Source: Epiperipatus broadwayi (lineage: Eukaryota > Onychophora > Udeonychophora > Euonychophora > Peripatidae). From it: a DNA stretch of 64,000 nucleotides. Where the stretch lies: NCBI GenBank assembly GCA_028023455.1, contig JAQFVV010006197.1:16677254-16741253 (forward strand). The letters are read 5' to 3'. Positions 36,521 through 48,883 of the stretch are shown here, piece after piece. Position 1 is the first letter of the stretch; the number at the start of each line of letters is the position of its first letter. Under the pieces are notes generated by a model. That model was not told where the DNA came from, searched no databases, and saw nothing but the letters and a program-made list of their open reading frames with translations. A program made the position numbers and the translations under genes.

Positions 36521-37279
36521 ACATGTTTAATACATTAATATTTTTGCCTAGCTATGATTGTATACTCAGGGGAGGGCAGCATATCATCTGTGGAAGCCAC
36601 AATACCAAGGTGAATTTTTAATACACTCTTACTGGATTCAAAGTTGTGAAGATCATGAACTCATAAAGTCTGTTACAAATGGGTGGTGTTTGGATGTAAA
36701 TATTCTCAATGTTCATACCATTGATGATATCACATTCTTAAAACAGGGTGCAGCTTGTTTCTGCATTGAGCTTACAATTTCTTGCATAAAATGGATCTAA
36801 TGAAAAATCCATTTCACATTCAATAAGGCTGGCATGCTATGCATTTCTTGAATTTAAAAACATACTTACCCAATGCATTTAAAACAATTTCCTACAAAGT
36901 GCATCTAAAAGATTTGATCTATTGTACAAAATAATTGTAGTATTTCTTTTTATTTAATCTCTTCATAGATAAATATAAAAAGGGGAAAAAAAACGTTATT
37001 TTAATGATGATTGAGAAGAACAATATTGGTTCATTGGTTTAAAGACAAATGTATTTATTTACTATGCAATAATAAAAATATTGAAAGATTATTTCAAAAC
37101 AATCTATAAAAATTTTGCTTCCTACTATCCAGTGAACTCTGAAATAAGAAAAAATGTGGTTTTTTTTTTAAATAAAAAAAATTTATATCTAAGCAACAAA
37201 GTTTTTTACTAAATTACTTCAACGATTTAAAGCAGTAATAATTGTTTTGTTTAAAATATCGCATTTACTAAATAAAGAT
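36521..37279. other. Stretch upstream of the hAT remnant
   Basis: An 80-codon open frame at 36558-36800 encodes a Cys/Trp-containing peptide with no motif I recognise; it could be an old exon or repeat. A stretch at about 37005-37060 reads EKNNIGS and, after a stop, RQMY. It faintly resembles the end of a BED zinc finger (EYNIxxHxxTKH) and would fit the 5' part of the hAT transposase below, but this is weak. Confidence 0.35.
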
Positions 37280-38360
37280 TAAAAAAAGTGTTAACAAATG
37301 GAGAATACTGGAAGTTACTGATGTCATTTTTTCAAGAATTTAAAATTAAAGTCAAAATAGTCTCAGCTATAAATAAGATACAGTTATTGGCCATTCATTT
37401 AGAAAGAAAATCAGCAAATGGTATAGAAAAATGTATTTTCGTTTTGCTACAGCTGAATGAATCTGCAGACATAACAGATATTTCACATTTAGAAATTTGC
37501 ATGAAGTTAGTGCTTAATGATTTTTTCATAAAAAATGTAGTTTTTTTTAAATTCTACTATTGAATGGGCACATAAAAGAAATTATATATTTTCTGCTTTT
37601 AAAAATTATGTATCATATAAAAAATTACCACTGCAAAAGTTAACTTCAGTTACTATAACTAGCATACCCTAAATGACTGATAAGAAAAATGGTATTAATG
37701 TCTTATGAAGACAAGATTTATTTCCTAAATTTATATCAATCACTATATCAAACATGATGAAAGGTTTTGCTTAGTTTTCAATATGTAATGTTAATTGTAA
37801 TAAAAATTATGAATTCTATAATCTCATGAGCAGTGCAACACATGTTGTTTAAATTAGTTTTTGAAGATGAAGACATCTTATTAGTGACCTTCTTTTACAT
37901 TGTGAAGTAGCTTAGCAGTAGTAAAATACTTGAGCAATTTATCCTTTTTTTGCTGCAAATAAAGAAATTTATTGCATTAAGAGAAAACTTTTATGAAAAA
38001 TTAGAAAACAAATATTGGTTAATTGACTTCAGATTTCTGACAAATATAATGAGAAAGTTTAATGAACTAAATCTAAAATTGCAAGAGAGAAATCACCATA
38101 TTGCTGGCATGATTAATGCAGTAATGCATTTAGATGTAAGTTAGTAGTACTCAAGTTCCATGTGATGAAAAGCTCATCACATTTATTAAATATAAAAAAT
38201 ATTGAGAATTTGGAAAATGAAAATTTTACTACTACATCATATTTAAAAATTATCAATGCATTATTAGAAGAGTTCTCCAAGTAATATTACTGAAGATAGT
38301 GTACCAGCTCTAATTAAACATATTTCAAACTTAGTAATATCAAAGACATGGAGTTAGAAA
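37280..38360 (+). pseudogene. hAT transposase fossil (ZBED5/FAM200/GTF2IRD2-like type)
   Basis: Fragments in changing frames follow the order of hAT transposases of the type also domesticated as FAM200, ZBED5 and GTF2IRD2. LQLNESADITDISHLEICMK (37453-37512) matches the conserved LDESTDxxDTAQL block. LPLQKLTSVTITSI (about 37630-37670), then MTDKKNGINVL and RQDLFPKFISI (about 37675-37740), match the DGAPAMTG-region. ISDLLLHCEVA (about 37883-37915) matches the SDLLLHTxVRWLSRG block. EKLENKYWLIDFRFLTNI, then FNELNLKLQERNHHIAGMI (37994-38120), matches the C-terminal half. Catalytic residues cannot be mapped safely. The element is dead; no terminal inverted repeats or 8-bp target duplications were found. 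Confidence 0.75.
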
Positions 38361-38788
38361 TAATAAATGTATAAAATATTAATTTAAAAACATCTCATAA
38401 TAATGTGTTTTGAAATTTAGTCTGTGAAAATAGTTATATTTTTAGAAAATTTTTCATATTATGTATAATTGTGGGTCCCTGTTTTCAAATATGAAATATT
38501 TAAAATCAAATTATTAAACAAAACTCAGTCTCATATTTAGATAATTGCTTAAGAATAGATACTTCTAAATATCTATGTGAATATAATAAATTAGACTTAC
38601 AATTTCAAGTAATTATTATATGAATTGTGTAATTACATATAAATGAATATATATATATATTAAAATTATATTATAATACTAACAAAATGAAATTGAAAAT
38701 TTTTTTTTTTTTCTTCTTAATATCTAGTCCTAAATTCTTGATAAACTAGGTGTATACAATATTATGTAACTTTGGAAATTTTAAGTTT

Positions 38789-38797
38789 TATTGCACC
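38789..38797. repeat. Left target-site duplication of SINE
   Basis: TATTGCACC, repeated exactly at 38912-38920. Confidence 0.85.
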
Positions 38798-38911
38798 CTT
38801 CTTTTTTTTTTTTAAGTGTCATAGCATCGGCCAGGACGCGAACCCACAACCCGGGCAACTGCCTGCAAGTGCAAGGCAGTTGTGCTGACCTCTCGACCAC
38901 CAATGCAAGAC
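38798..38911 (-). mobile_element. tRNA-derived SINE
   Basis: On the minus strand an A-box (TGGTCGAGAGG, about 38890-38900) and a B-box (GGTTCGCGTCC, about 38833-38843) are spaced as in a tRNA with a long anticodon/variable region. Between them an AACTGCC/GGCAGTT stem with an 11-nt loop takes the place of the anticodon arm, so this is not a functional tRNA. The 3' end is a run of about 12 A (poly-T at 38802-38813 on the plus strand). The unit is flanked by exact 9-bp duplications of the target. The clean ends suggest a fairly young insertion. Transcription would be by RNA polymerase III, with mobilisation by a LINE. Confidence 0.85.
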
Positions 38912-38920
38912 TATTGCACC
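38912..38920. repeat. Right target-site duplication of SINE
   Basis: TATTGCACC, identical to 38789-38797. Confidence 0.85.
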
Positions 38921-40394
38921 TTTCTTAATAAAGTGATTGCTGACTTCTGGTATATTTATTATACATATATATTATGTTCTAAAATTAAAAATAAATCTTA
39001 GAAAAATAATGGTAAAACTAGAATAGTTTCTGTATGAATATAATAAATAAAAAGACAAGCAATGACAAATATCATTTATGATAATCAGAAGTTATATAGC
39101 TTAGCTATATCTAAAATGAAATTTATTTCATTTTAATTTTTTTCTTTCAAAATAAATCACTTTTAATTTTTTATGTTTGCAAAAATAGAGCTGAGTTCAA
39201 ATTCTAGCTAGATAAAATTTTATATTTTTTTCAGATTTAAGATTTTACTTTTAGATAACCAGTTAAGCTAATCAACCTGTGTTGATTGTTAAATGGGTGT
39301 CTATTTATTCTTAAATAGAGGGTAAAACAAAGCTATTAAAAACGTTAAACTCTCATCATCTGATAATTAGCAAAGTCTGGTAAATAATGACACCTTTTTT
39401 GCTGTTTTTTATGAGGGCAGTTGGAAATTCCTTTGGTTTGCAGTGGGCTGTTTAAAGGCTACTTTATCTTTACTTACTTATATTTTTAAAGAATTAGGTC
39501 AAGAATCAAAAATGCTTTACTTGACATGGTGTCCACCTATCTGGTAAGAAATTGGCTTAATTATTTTTTCATAACTATATTTTCTACATATACACATATA
39601 AAAAGATAAATACTAAAATCATATCTTGGTAAATATGATTCTATCAAATTCAAGTAATTATGTTATAATTTAAATTACAATACAAAGTTGTTTATTTTAA
39701 TGTAAATGTTTCAAAAGAAATATTTTTACATTTGTACATCTAATAATTATTAATGAAGAATTATAGATTTGTTTCCAATGCAAAGTATCATATTTTGTAA
39801 GATTTTAGGAATATTGCATTCTTACAAAAAAAAAAAAAATGTGATTCCACTATCCTGCCATTGGGTTCTAATGACATAGTTTAGCTTTAAATCTGTGAAG
39901 TATATGAAAAAAAGATTCAGAATTATTTTCCAGCTGTAAAAAGTGAATAAAAGTAGAGAGAGAAAGCATAACTGATTAACTTAAGGGAACTTTTACATTG
40001 GTGCTTGAATATCATTTGGCTTCCCAAGCAAATGATAAGATGGCAATACACAGCTAATAAAATATTTAGCTTACAGTTATTGCCATTTGAGAAAAATATA
40101 TTTCTAGTTAAGACAATGAAAACAATCATATTCAAAAAGAATTTTGTTTTTATGATAATATGACAAAATTTTAAAATCATGATACTGAAATAAAAAAAAT
40201 TAATATATTAATAGAAAATAATATTATTCATGTCTGAGGTAAATTTAATCTTTTTAGAAATTACTTTAATTATTTATTTTTTCTGGATAACTTAGGATAG
40301 AAGAAAACTGAAAACTAGTTAAGAATGAGGAAGTATTATTGTTAAAATAGTGACAAACTCTTTATACAACAATGCCATTCAGTGCAGGTTTGCA
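38921..40394. other. AT-rich DNA with no recognised feature
   Basis: No gene motif. The minus-strand open frame at 39923-40180 is hydrophobic and low-complexity, without support. A run of about 14 A lies near 39826. Confidence 0.6.
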
Positions 40395-40915
40395 CACGAA
40401 ATCTCTAACTAGTGTCTACTCATCCAATATCTCAGACACTAGTTTATAGCTTGTAGATTTCATCAGTGAGGAGCCTTGGATCTGAAAGCATCACCTAGAT
40501 CTTAGGATCTAATGCAAATCTTTAGAAGTCTTTTTTTTTACCTTTTTAGTTAACTATAAAGCTGTGAGTCTGAAATGAAAATACATAGTGCTTTCAATTC
40601 AAACTCATTTGCTTTTATAACAAAGACACCAAAATGTATAGTTACTGAACAGGACTCAGATCTATATGATTAATACACATGAATGAGCTTGGATTGAAAA
40701 TATTATGTAGTTTCATTTTGGATTCATAGCTTTATAGTTAATTAAAAAGGTAAAAGATGTCTGCTGTAAGATTGCATTAAATCCTAAAATCTAAGTGCAG
40801 TGTTTTCAAATCCAAGGTCTTCACTGATGGAAGCAACAAGCTAGAAACTAGCCTGGGGGTATTGGAAGAATAGGCACTAGTTAGGAATTTTATGTACTAA
40901 TCTTCTTGCATCCAT
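40395..40915. mobile_element. Foldback palindrome, about 520 bp
   Basis: The left arm (about 40395-40620) and right arm (about 40672-40915) are inverse copies, roughly three-quarters identical by eye. Shared blocks include CTAACTAGTG, ACCTTTTTAGTTAACTATAA, CCTTGGATCTGAAA and CATCAGTGA. The loop is about 50 bp. No coding sequence. It does not match the foldbacks at 30.9 or 31.4 kb, so it is a separate family. Confidence 0.8.
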
Positions 40916-43542
40916 TGATTACTATGGCTTGCACTGGGTGGTACTACTATATGAAGAGTTTGACACTGTCTTAACAGCTTGTGTAAGCATAAAAAATGAT
41001 AATCATGTGATATTTAGAAAAATGTTTTGTGTATGTTGTTGGGATTTTTTCTTATTTGTTTTATTTTTGTTTTGATAATGACTAAAAGATCAGTTTTATG
41101 TGAATTCTGATTGATATTTTTGAAGAATTAAGTCTTGTACCTGTTAATTAATTTTGGCATTGAAGAATTTAAGTTAAAAATTAACTTGCACATTTAGACT
41201 TTGATTATTTAAGCTTTAGATTAATGGTAACAGTCTATGCAAATATCGTTAAAAAAATTATTTGCAAAACTACATAATTATTTTCACTTTTATAATATGT
41301 TCACAATTATTGCTATATTTTAAATGTATTTTTAAAGATGTAGAATTCTAAGAAAAAAGTATTGATTAATATTTTCATATGCTTTATATTGTATCTACTG
41401 AAGTTTCAGATGAGTTTTAGTATGTGGTAAAATCTCAATTGTAAATTAATTTTTTCTTGTGTAATTTTGATAAGGGATTCTTAATGTATAAAGCATTGAA
41501 TTGTGTTGCTATGACAATGATAATATTGATATAAAAATGTTTATTATTAATTGTATGATATAAGATTGTGGATTAACTTTATTTTAAAATGGATATGTGA
41601 ATAATAAAGCACATAGTTTGGGTAAAAAAAAAATTATTATATATTTTCATTACTGCATTCACCATAGTAGAGTACAAACAATATAACTAAACGTCTAATG
41701 TCTCAAATATATTTGTTATTTTATTTGTATAATATTATACTAGAAAGATATATATGTGAAAATATATTTCCAGTTTAGTATAGTGAGAATATATTATGAT
41801 ATGTTTAATTTGTGTTAGAGTGAAAAAAATGGTATTTGTATTATGAAATATCAATATTCTTTTGTATATAATAATTCTAATATTTTTATTTTCTTTGTTG
41901 TATAATAAGATTTTTATTTATGGAAGACTGGCTAGAATTGACTAAAGACTGAATGAAAGTTATTGCTATAGTTACTATAACATCAAATGAACAAATTATA
42001 TATATAGGTCTAAAGAGAAAAAACTAGCTCTCTTTTGTTTTAGCTTTAAAAGAAGCATATCTAAATTTCATTACACGATTTTCTTTTTACTTATTTTGAA
42101 AGTATGTAGTTAACTGGATAAAATGATGGTATGAAAAGCAACAATATTCACTCAGAATTGTACAGCATGTCAAGGATTTGTGAGGAATGACAATTTATTA
42201 TAAAAATAAAAAATAATCAAAAATTAATTCTTAGCATTTCGAAACCATGAGAATGTTTCTTTACCTTAAAAAATGGATATTATCTACTTTTCAATTTCCA
42301 TAGCATCATAATGGATCAAACTAGCATCTGTTCACTTGTAATATTTTATGAATTGATTACTAGCTAAATGAAAGAATATCTACATTGCATCATTATATAT
42401 ATATAAATTAGTGTTTTCCCACTTATAACCTTATATAAATCAAATATATGCTGGATGAAAGGATAATTTGGATATTTGGAAAATATTATAAATAATAAAA
42501 TATGTTTAAATCTTATAGCTTTTCATAATATTTTTACTTTCTCTGAAATAATAAAATATTTGATTGTAATTTTTAAAAGAATAAACACTAGAACTATAGT
42601 ACTATTTTTGAAGTGCTATAGTTAAAGACTATTACTCAGATCATTTTCTTATATTTATCATTATTATTGCTATTTTTCTTCATTTAAAAGGTAAAGTATT
42701 TATTGATAGAAATATTAGTATAATTTTAGGTTAAATAGTGATCTATTTACATATCTAAATGTAAGAGAGTTATGTTTTCCTAAGTTTGAATTTATATCTT
42801 GCAGCATAATAATTATTATTGGTGCTCATTTGAATGACAATCCATTACATCTGATGGTGCTGATGTTAGGCAAAAGGAGTTTAAAATGCCATTTTTTAGG
42901 CAGAACTTCTCAATTGCTAGCAGCAATTGAGTGTTTTGGCTAATGTTAACCTGCCAGCATGTTTTGCAATCATTTACTTTTGCAATTCACACTTAGACAG
43001 CCCTATCATTTGATAGGTGTGGTTGTTTATCATTTATACAAATTCTGACTCTTAACATGTCATTACTTTTTTATGATAGGGTTTGAATTTTTCGAATGAC
43101 TACTATTTATGTAAGATGTATTAATTCAATTTTTTATTGATTGATTCTAAATTAACTTCAGGTATATCACTTATATTAGGAGTGCAAAAACATTATATCA
43201 TAATAAATATTTATTTTATTTTTTTCTCTTAAATATATATTAACAAATAAGTAGATTCATTTTTGTATATATATTTTTTATATTGGGATTAAGTATATTT
43301 TTATATGAAGTATACAAAGAAGATATATCTTGAACTTTCTTATATTTTGGAAAGTGTAAATATTCAACAACATTGTTTTGCATGTTACATAAACATATGT
43401 GTTTGTATTTACTATCTAATCAATGGAGATAGAAGTGCAATTACCTATTTCAGTGTAAAGTTAATGTCAATTGAAACCTATTGCTTGAAGTATAATTGAA
43501 TTATATGTACATATTTTAAATGATTATTTGCCATATATATAT
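40916..43542. other. AT-rich DNA with no recognised gene
   Basis: No supported coding or RNA feature. A small palindrome CTCAATTGCTAGCAGCAATT (about 42908) is present. The open frame at 43305-43499 has no family resemblance. A (TA) tract at 43533-43541 flanks the next LTR. Confidence 0.6.
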
Positions 43543-43754
43543 TGTAACCAGTTGGCTTACATACTGCACAATAATATAGTGTGTGTGCATATATATATAT
43601 AAAGTTGAAAGGAACAGTAGAAATGAACACGGACAAAAATTGTAGTAGATATTTTCTACATTTATTGAAATAAAAAAATAATAATAATAAATAATAACTC
43701 TGATTTAAAATAAAAATTGTTTTATAAATTAAACTTTTAAAAGGTCTGAATAAA

Positions 43755-43807
<53 letters not shown>

Positions 43808-44770
43808 TGATTTTGAAATGTAAAAACACCATACTTGTTTTTGAAATTTTTTAATTAATTAAAACATTTATGTAGATTCCAAGGGATTAGAGAGATAAAA
43901 ATAAAACTCTGTTTTCTATCAAGGTGTTGTTATCACTGCAGATGATTATAAAAAGTCTGATAAAAATATCAGTTAGTTTTTCTTGCAGAGTTGTTAGAGT
44001 TATCCAGAAGAGTCTGTTTTCAATATGTTAAGCAGTGGCTAACTAGGCCAACTGCAAAGTTTGGCTTTAATTTTCTGAGAAGAGGTTAGCAGAAGAGCTA
44101 ACTGCAGAGCTAACTGAAAAGTTGGTTAAAATATTTTGTGAAGAGTTGGTAACTGTAACAGAGAATGGCAACAGTAAGGCTAGCTGCAAATATGGTTAGT
44201 AGAATATATAGAGAACTGCTATGAGGATGTAAGAATGCAAGGGAGTAGCTGTTCTTCAGTTCAATAATGGAGTTTGAATTCACATGGAGGAAAGGGTCAA
44301 GATTCTTTGAAATTCATAGCCTTAAAAGTGTTCTGGAAAAACAGCTTGCTGACCTGAAGCTTACAAAATCCAAGTATAAGTGGAACTGACTATAGAAGGG
44401 AGAAAGCCAATCATACCCAAATTATATACTTTTAACTGATAATGACAATTGCCTGGATTGACCAAAAACCAGCTTGCTCAAAAGAAACACTAGCTGGATA
44501 AAGTAGTTATACATATGCTGCTGTGTCTATATGCAGAGTACAAATAAACTTGTATATAAAAGTGAGTTGTTTTTAAATGATTCATTTGGAAGAAATTTTA
44601 AATCTATATTTTAAAATTTAAAGATATTTATAATTAGTTAAAGGGTAACCTAATATAAAGTTTTCTAACCTCTCAACAATTGACTGGGAGTGTTAATGAG
44701 GTTTTTCATCACCCAGTTCAAACTTTGTATCATTTCTTTCACTTCTTCTATACCCCCCTATCACATTACA
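43543..44770 (+). mobile_element. LTR C1 (1.23 kb)
   Basis: Starts TGTAACCAGTTGGCTTACA, itself a short hairpin (TGTAA/TTACA with CCA/TGG inside), right after (TA)n. It ends CCCTATCACATTACA. About 1 kb is matched in the same orientation at 45717-46705. It contains an (ATT)n tract and a patch of degenerate repeats of the AGAGCTAACTGCAG type (43965-44215). There is no coding frame. With C2 it could be the 5' LTR of a non-autonomous element. Another copy of this family's 3' end is seen at 57.2-57.31 kb. Confidence 0.7.
43755..43806. repeat. (ATT)n microsatellite
   Basis: About 17 uninterrupted ATT units inside LTR C1. The homologous site in C2 (46018-46082) is longer. Confidence 0.98.
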
Positions 44771-45716
44771 AATGGTTACCTAACTGAGGGATGATAATGA
44801 TCATGTACTGTGGCAATCATTATAGATGGCTGCCCAATATAAGGCTGATGTTGATCACATACTGGTGATCATCACTTCAAAATTATCAACTTGATCTCAA
44901 ACCACTGCTGAGAAAGAAAAAATGCATTTTTTTGCAGAATTAGTTTTAAAAAAATTACTGCAACATATGTGACAAGAGTAATGATGATTATAAATTATGT
45001 AATAGTAATTTTCATGTAGGTTTCAAAAGGGTTCGTGTTTAGAGTTAAATAGAAAGTCTATGATTTTGGAGATTGGATTTGGTGTTTGATTGTTGAAGTT
45101 TGTTTAACTGCATTTTCAGTTTTGATGATGGATGGAGATTTTTGTCATTGGCTTGAGGATGCAATGTTTTCATGCAACTCTGGGGGTGTTCTATCTCTGT
45201 TATTTACTTAAACCTATTTTTTGTATTTCATATTGTTTGTCATAGAGCAGTTAACATAGTTCTGCCATGATTCCAGCCTCTAAGTCTCCAAAGAAAAGGA
45301 GCAAGGCATAGATTGTATTTCCAAGCCCATAAGACCCAAAAGAAGCAGGGCATTGTTTTGTATTTTCCAGACCCTCCATGGAAAAGGGCCTTGCAATGAT
45401 TTTGCATTAAATTTATCATGGGTTGTAATAGCTTATAGTGTCTCATTTGAGGTAGCCCTCTTGGTGTTCATGGTGCATTTTGGACTGTGCATTTTGTACT
45501 TACAGACTAATGGCTAAATTCTTTATCTATCTCAAGATTGCAGATCACTATTCATTCTGTTAACTGTCATATGTCTATCAAATCTCTAAAGTAATTGATG
45601 AGTACATAGTTTTGGATATGAACTTTGTTTTGATTATACATGTAAATTATGTAAAATATTGTTAGATAGGTGTTTCATTTCTATTTTTTCCCTCAGACCA
45701 GGGCAATGTAACTAGT
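44771..45716. other. Interior between LTR C1 and C2, non-coding
   Basis: About 950 bp with no gag or pol motif. It is GC-richer than the flanks in parts. No convincing primer binding site follows C1. The stretch before C2 (AGACCAGGGCAA) is only weakly polypurine. The minus-strand open frame at 45240-45446 matches nothing I recognise. It is either the interior of a small non-autonomous LTR element or DNA between two independent solo LTRs. Confidence 0.45.
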
Positions 45717-45835
45717 TGGCTTACATACCACACAATAATATAGTGTGGGTGCATATGTATATATAAAGTTGAAAGGAAAAGTAGAAGTAAACATGGACTA
45801 AAATTGTAGGAGATATTTTCTACATTCATTGAAAT

Positions 45836-45836
45836 A

Positions 45837-45919
<83 letters not shown>
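45836..45919. repeat. (AAT)n microsatellite
   Basis: About 27 AAT units inside LTR C2. The corresponding C1 site (about 43677-43696) has only a few. Confidence 0.98.
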
Positions 45920-45924
<5 letters not shown>

Positions 45925-46017
45925 AAATAACTCTGATTTAAAATAAAAATTGTTTTATAAATTAAACTAAAAATTGTTTTATAAATTAAACTTTTAAAAG
46001 ATCTGAATAAATATAAA

Positions 46018-46081
<64 letters not shown>

Positions 46082-46082
46082 T
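46018..46082. repeat. (ATT)n microsatellite
   Basis: About 21 ATT units. It is the strand complement of the (AAT)n tract about 100 bp upstream, so the two can pair into a hairpin. Confidence 0.98.
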
Positions 46083-46729
46083 TGAAATGTAAAAAACACC
46101 ATACTTGTTTTTTAATTTTTTTAATTAATTAAAACGTATGTAGATTCCAAGGGATTGGAGAGATAAAAATAAAACTATTTTCAATCAGGGTGTTGTTATC
46201 ACCTCAGATGATTTTATAAAAGAGCTGATAAAAATATTAGCTGCAGTCTGGATCGTCATTTTTTTGTAAGAGCTGAACAGAACAGCTTGCCTACTAAATT
46301 TTTTTGAGTAAGTGCAGCAATTAGCTGACCAAAATAGATAGCTGCAGTTTGTTTTTGGCTGTAACATAGAGTTGGAAGAATGGCTATCATGAACTGATGT
46401 AGCTGAAGACATGACAGTAGATTCTGGAACTGCTGCTGGTTTTCTTCATAGGAGTTTGAATTCACATGGAGAAAATGACCCACTTCTTTGTGCTGAAATC
46501 CATAGCCTTAAACATGGAGAGGACAGTTGCTTGCCTGAAATCTATCAAACCAAGACAGCTGCTTGCCTGGAATAATTCTAGACAGAAAGAGACCAACTAC
46601 AGACCAACATTTTACGTGGATTAAATTTTTCCTGATGATGACAATCACTAAAACCAAACTTACCAAGAAAAATCTTCCAGCTTCCCCAGCTTACTGAATA
46701 AATAATTATATATATATATATTATAATGA

Positions 46730-48872
46730 CCGGGAAGGAAGGTGAAGTTATCCAGTCTTACCGCATCTGCCGACAGAGTGCCACTAGGCTACTTTGAACC
46801 TAGAAAATTTATAAAGTCGACAGATACGCACTGTTAAGACCGCGACTGCCAGCCCTAGTCACTAGCTCAAGTAGACACAGAAACTTATATATTTATAATA
46901 ATAAAGAATAAAAAAAAAAGCAATCACTGTCAGTATTATTAACACATAAAAGATTTTATTTACGTATATAATCAATAACGCACAACTTTAAAATTATTAT
47001 ATAAGAAAAAACTATATTTTTTCATTATTATTTATTATTATTAGTTTTATTTGTTTTAACTTTTATTTTTAATCTTAGAAATGTTGACTATAAATGAGCT
47101 ACCTAGACAACTCACAAATTTTCAAATCACTTGATTCTAGACTAAAAATCCGCAGCCACACCAATACTCACTTCCAGATATATATCAGCAACCAATGCAA
47201 TGTGAACATGTTAGCATAGAATCACGTAGACAGGAATGTGCATCTGAACAGCATGATATTATTGGAGAAAACATGGCCTTCGTCCCACAGGAATGTGCAT
47301 CTGTTAGGTGAAGGAAACATGCATATAAAATAATAAAAAGAAATGCTACGTATGGATGGGAGAGTGGTCTTATCTTGCTGGCTTATCATCCAAAATCCAT
47401 AGAGCTGGAATGGGTCAATGGCGCAGGAAATACTTCTGTGTCAATTTCAATGATATGACTACCTCTTTGGGGTCATGTATTCAGTTGGACTTGTCACCCT
47501 AGGTGCTAACACACTTCACATTACATTGATATAAACATCCATATATATCTCCACCAGCATTGACACAACTACAAACAAATAGTCCGAATCAAATCCACTT
47601 TAAACTAACATATATTTAAACTAATCTAGCAGCCATGTATACTCAACTAACATTTAAATCATTTTATTAATTTAATAAAAAGAAAATATTTAGTTTAGTT
47701 TTAAAATCATTTTAAAATTAGCATTATATTTAACTTATTTTCTTTCCAGAAATACTATTTTTAACCTATTTTTAAAATTTATTAATGCACAAATAACGAT
47801 GTGTTTCTATTTTTAAATTTAAGTTTGCAATCGCAAACCCCCACCCTATTACAAACAGATATTAATTAAACATGAATAAACAAAAATAAAATACAATACA
47901 TTTTTTTAAAAGATTATGTTGAAAACTTTAGCTAAGAGTTTAAAATCGCAAAGTTTATAGAGAGATAAAAGTTCAGGTTTGCTCAGAAAGAAAGTCTATA
48001 GTTCATTTTAAAAACACAAAGTTTGAAGATTTTAAACTTAAGAGAGTTTATGTTTCATTTATAAATTTATATTTTCCTTTGTTCATGCTCGTTCCTTCAC
48101 GAGGAAGATCCAAATTTATACAAGATCCATTTCTTGCAGACGATGATGATTTATGAAGACGCATTTACGATGTTTTCTGAAGACAGTACCAGTGATTCGA
48201 TCCTGGATCCGTAAATAGGAAAGCTACCTTCGGCCGGCCGCACCGAAGGAAGCCCGTTGATGCAGACTACATTCTTAGTGTTGGTGACAATAGCTTTTTA
48301 AAAATTTTCTGCTTTCAACAAAGACAATTGTATTTAAAGTTTTATTTTTCTGATTCTCTCCAACTAACTAATTATATTTATGGATTTTCCTTTTATAGTC
48401 CTCAGGCACCTTATCTCTGGAATGCAGGATTCATCGAACATACTTCATGTCTGTATTTTATTGGTTTATTCTTTGTGTCCAAGGTAAGATTTTGGGTTTT
48501 CCACTGAGGTCTCTATCTCTGGGTGGGAACTCTTATCTATTTTGTAATCATCATTTTTTTTTAATTGTCATTTTGCTTTAAGGATCTGTTTGTAATTTTT
48601 ATATTTGAAATTAAAAACTATCTTCGTTATTTTTAAAAATCAAAAGATTTTTTTTTATATATTTTATTTAAATTATAGAATCTTTGTTTGATTCTATAAT
48701 TTTTTTAAAGCTTATTTTATTTTAATATTTAAATCAAACATATTAATAAATTAGTAATTCGTTATTTGTGCATTTTGGACGTTTGTGCTTTTAATTCAGT
48801 ATTAGATATTTATAAAAACATTAAGCATTAGAATTTAAATGTAACGCATATATATATATATATCCCGTTACA
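46730..48872 (-). mobile_element. Solo LTR E2 (2.14 kb) in a (TA)n tract
   Basis: On the minus strand it starts at 48872 with TGTAACGGGATATA and has an inverted copy of its first seven bases at 48840-48846 (a hairpin with a TA-rich loop). It ends near 46730 with CCCGGTCATTATAATATATA. A minus-strand TATA box lies at 48389-48397, about 480 bp from the start. Its last 200 bp align clearly with the end of the plus-strand element E3: GAGCTAGTGACT, CTTAACAG, GTATCTG, TATAAATTTTCTAGG and CGGT(C)A near the end. A GC-rich palindromic patch (CTTCGGCCGGCCG..., about 48228) is unusual here. The duplicated ACAGGAATGTGCATCTG (about 47230 and 47287) is internal. No coding sequence. Confidence 0.75.
48389..48397 (-). 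promoter_or_regulatory. TATA box of LTR E2
   Basis: TATAAAAGG on the minus strand. Its distance from the LTR start matches that in E3. Confidence 0.5.
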
Positions 48873-48883
48873 ATATATATATA

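Larger units (their letters stand above)
45717..46705 (+). mobile_element. LTR C2, truncated
   Basis: Starts TGTAACTAGTTGGCTTACA (one substitution from C1) and follows C1 for about 1 kb. It carries a much larger (AAT)n tract, a C2-only direct repeat of AAAAATTGTTTTATAAATTA (about 45945 and 45971) and an enlarged (ATT)n. It stops at a (TA)n tract where the next LTR (E2) begins, so its 3' end seems to have been cut off by that insertion or by later rearrangement. The minus-strand open frames at 46185-46483 are incidental. Confidence 0.7.

Noticed and set aside
36558-36800. 80-codon open frame as the N-terminus of the hAT transposase
   Set aside because: No BED-finger spacing or other hAT motif is visible, and about 500 bp of unrelated AT-rich DNA separates it from the first clear hAT block.
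38823-38909. Functional tRNA gene on the minus strand
   Set aside because: A- and B-boxes are present, but the anticodon arm is replaced by a long stem with an 11-nt loop. A poly-A tail and target duplications show a SINE.
45240-46483. Minus-strand open frames in and near LTR C2 as genes
   Set aside because: They fall within an LTR and its interior, overlap one another in different frames, and match no known protein.
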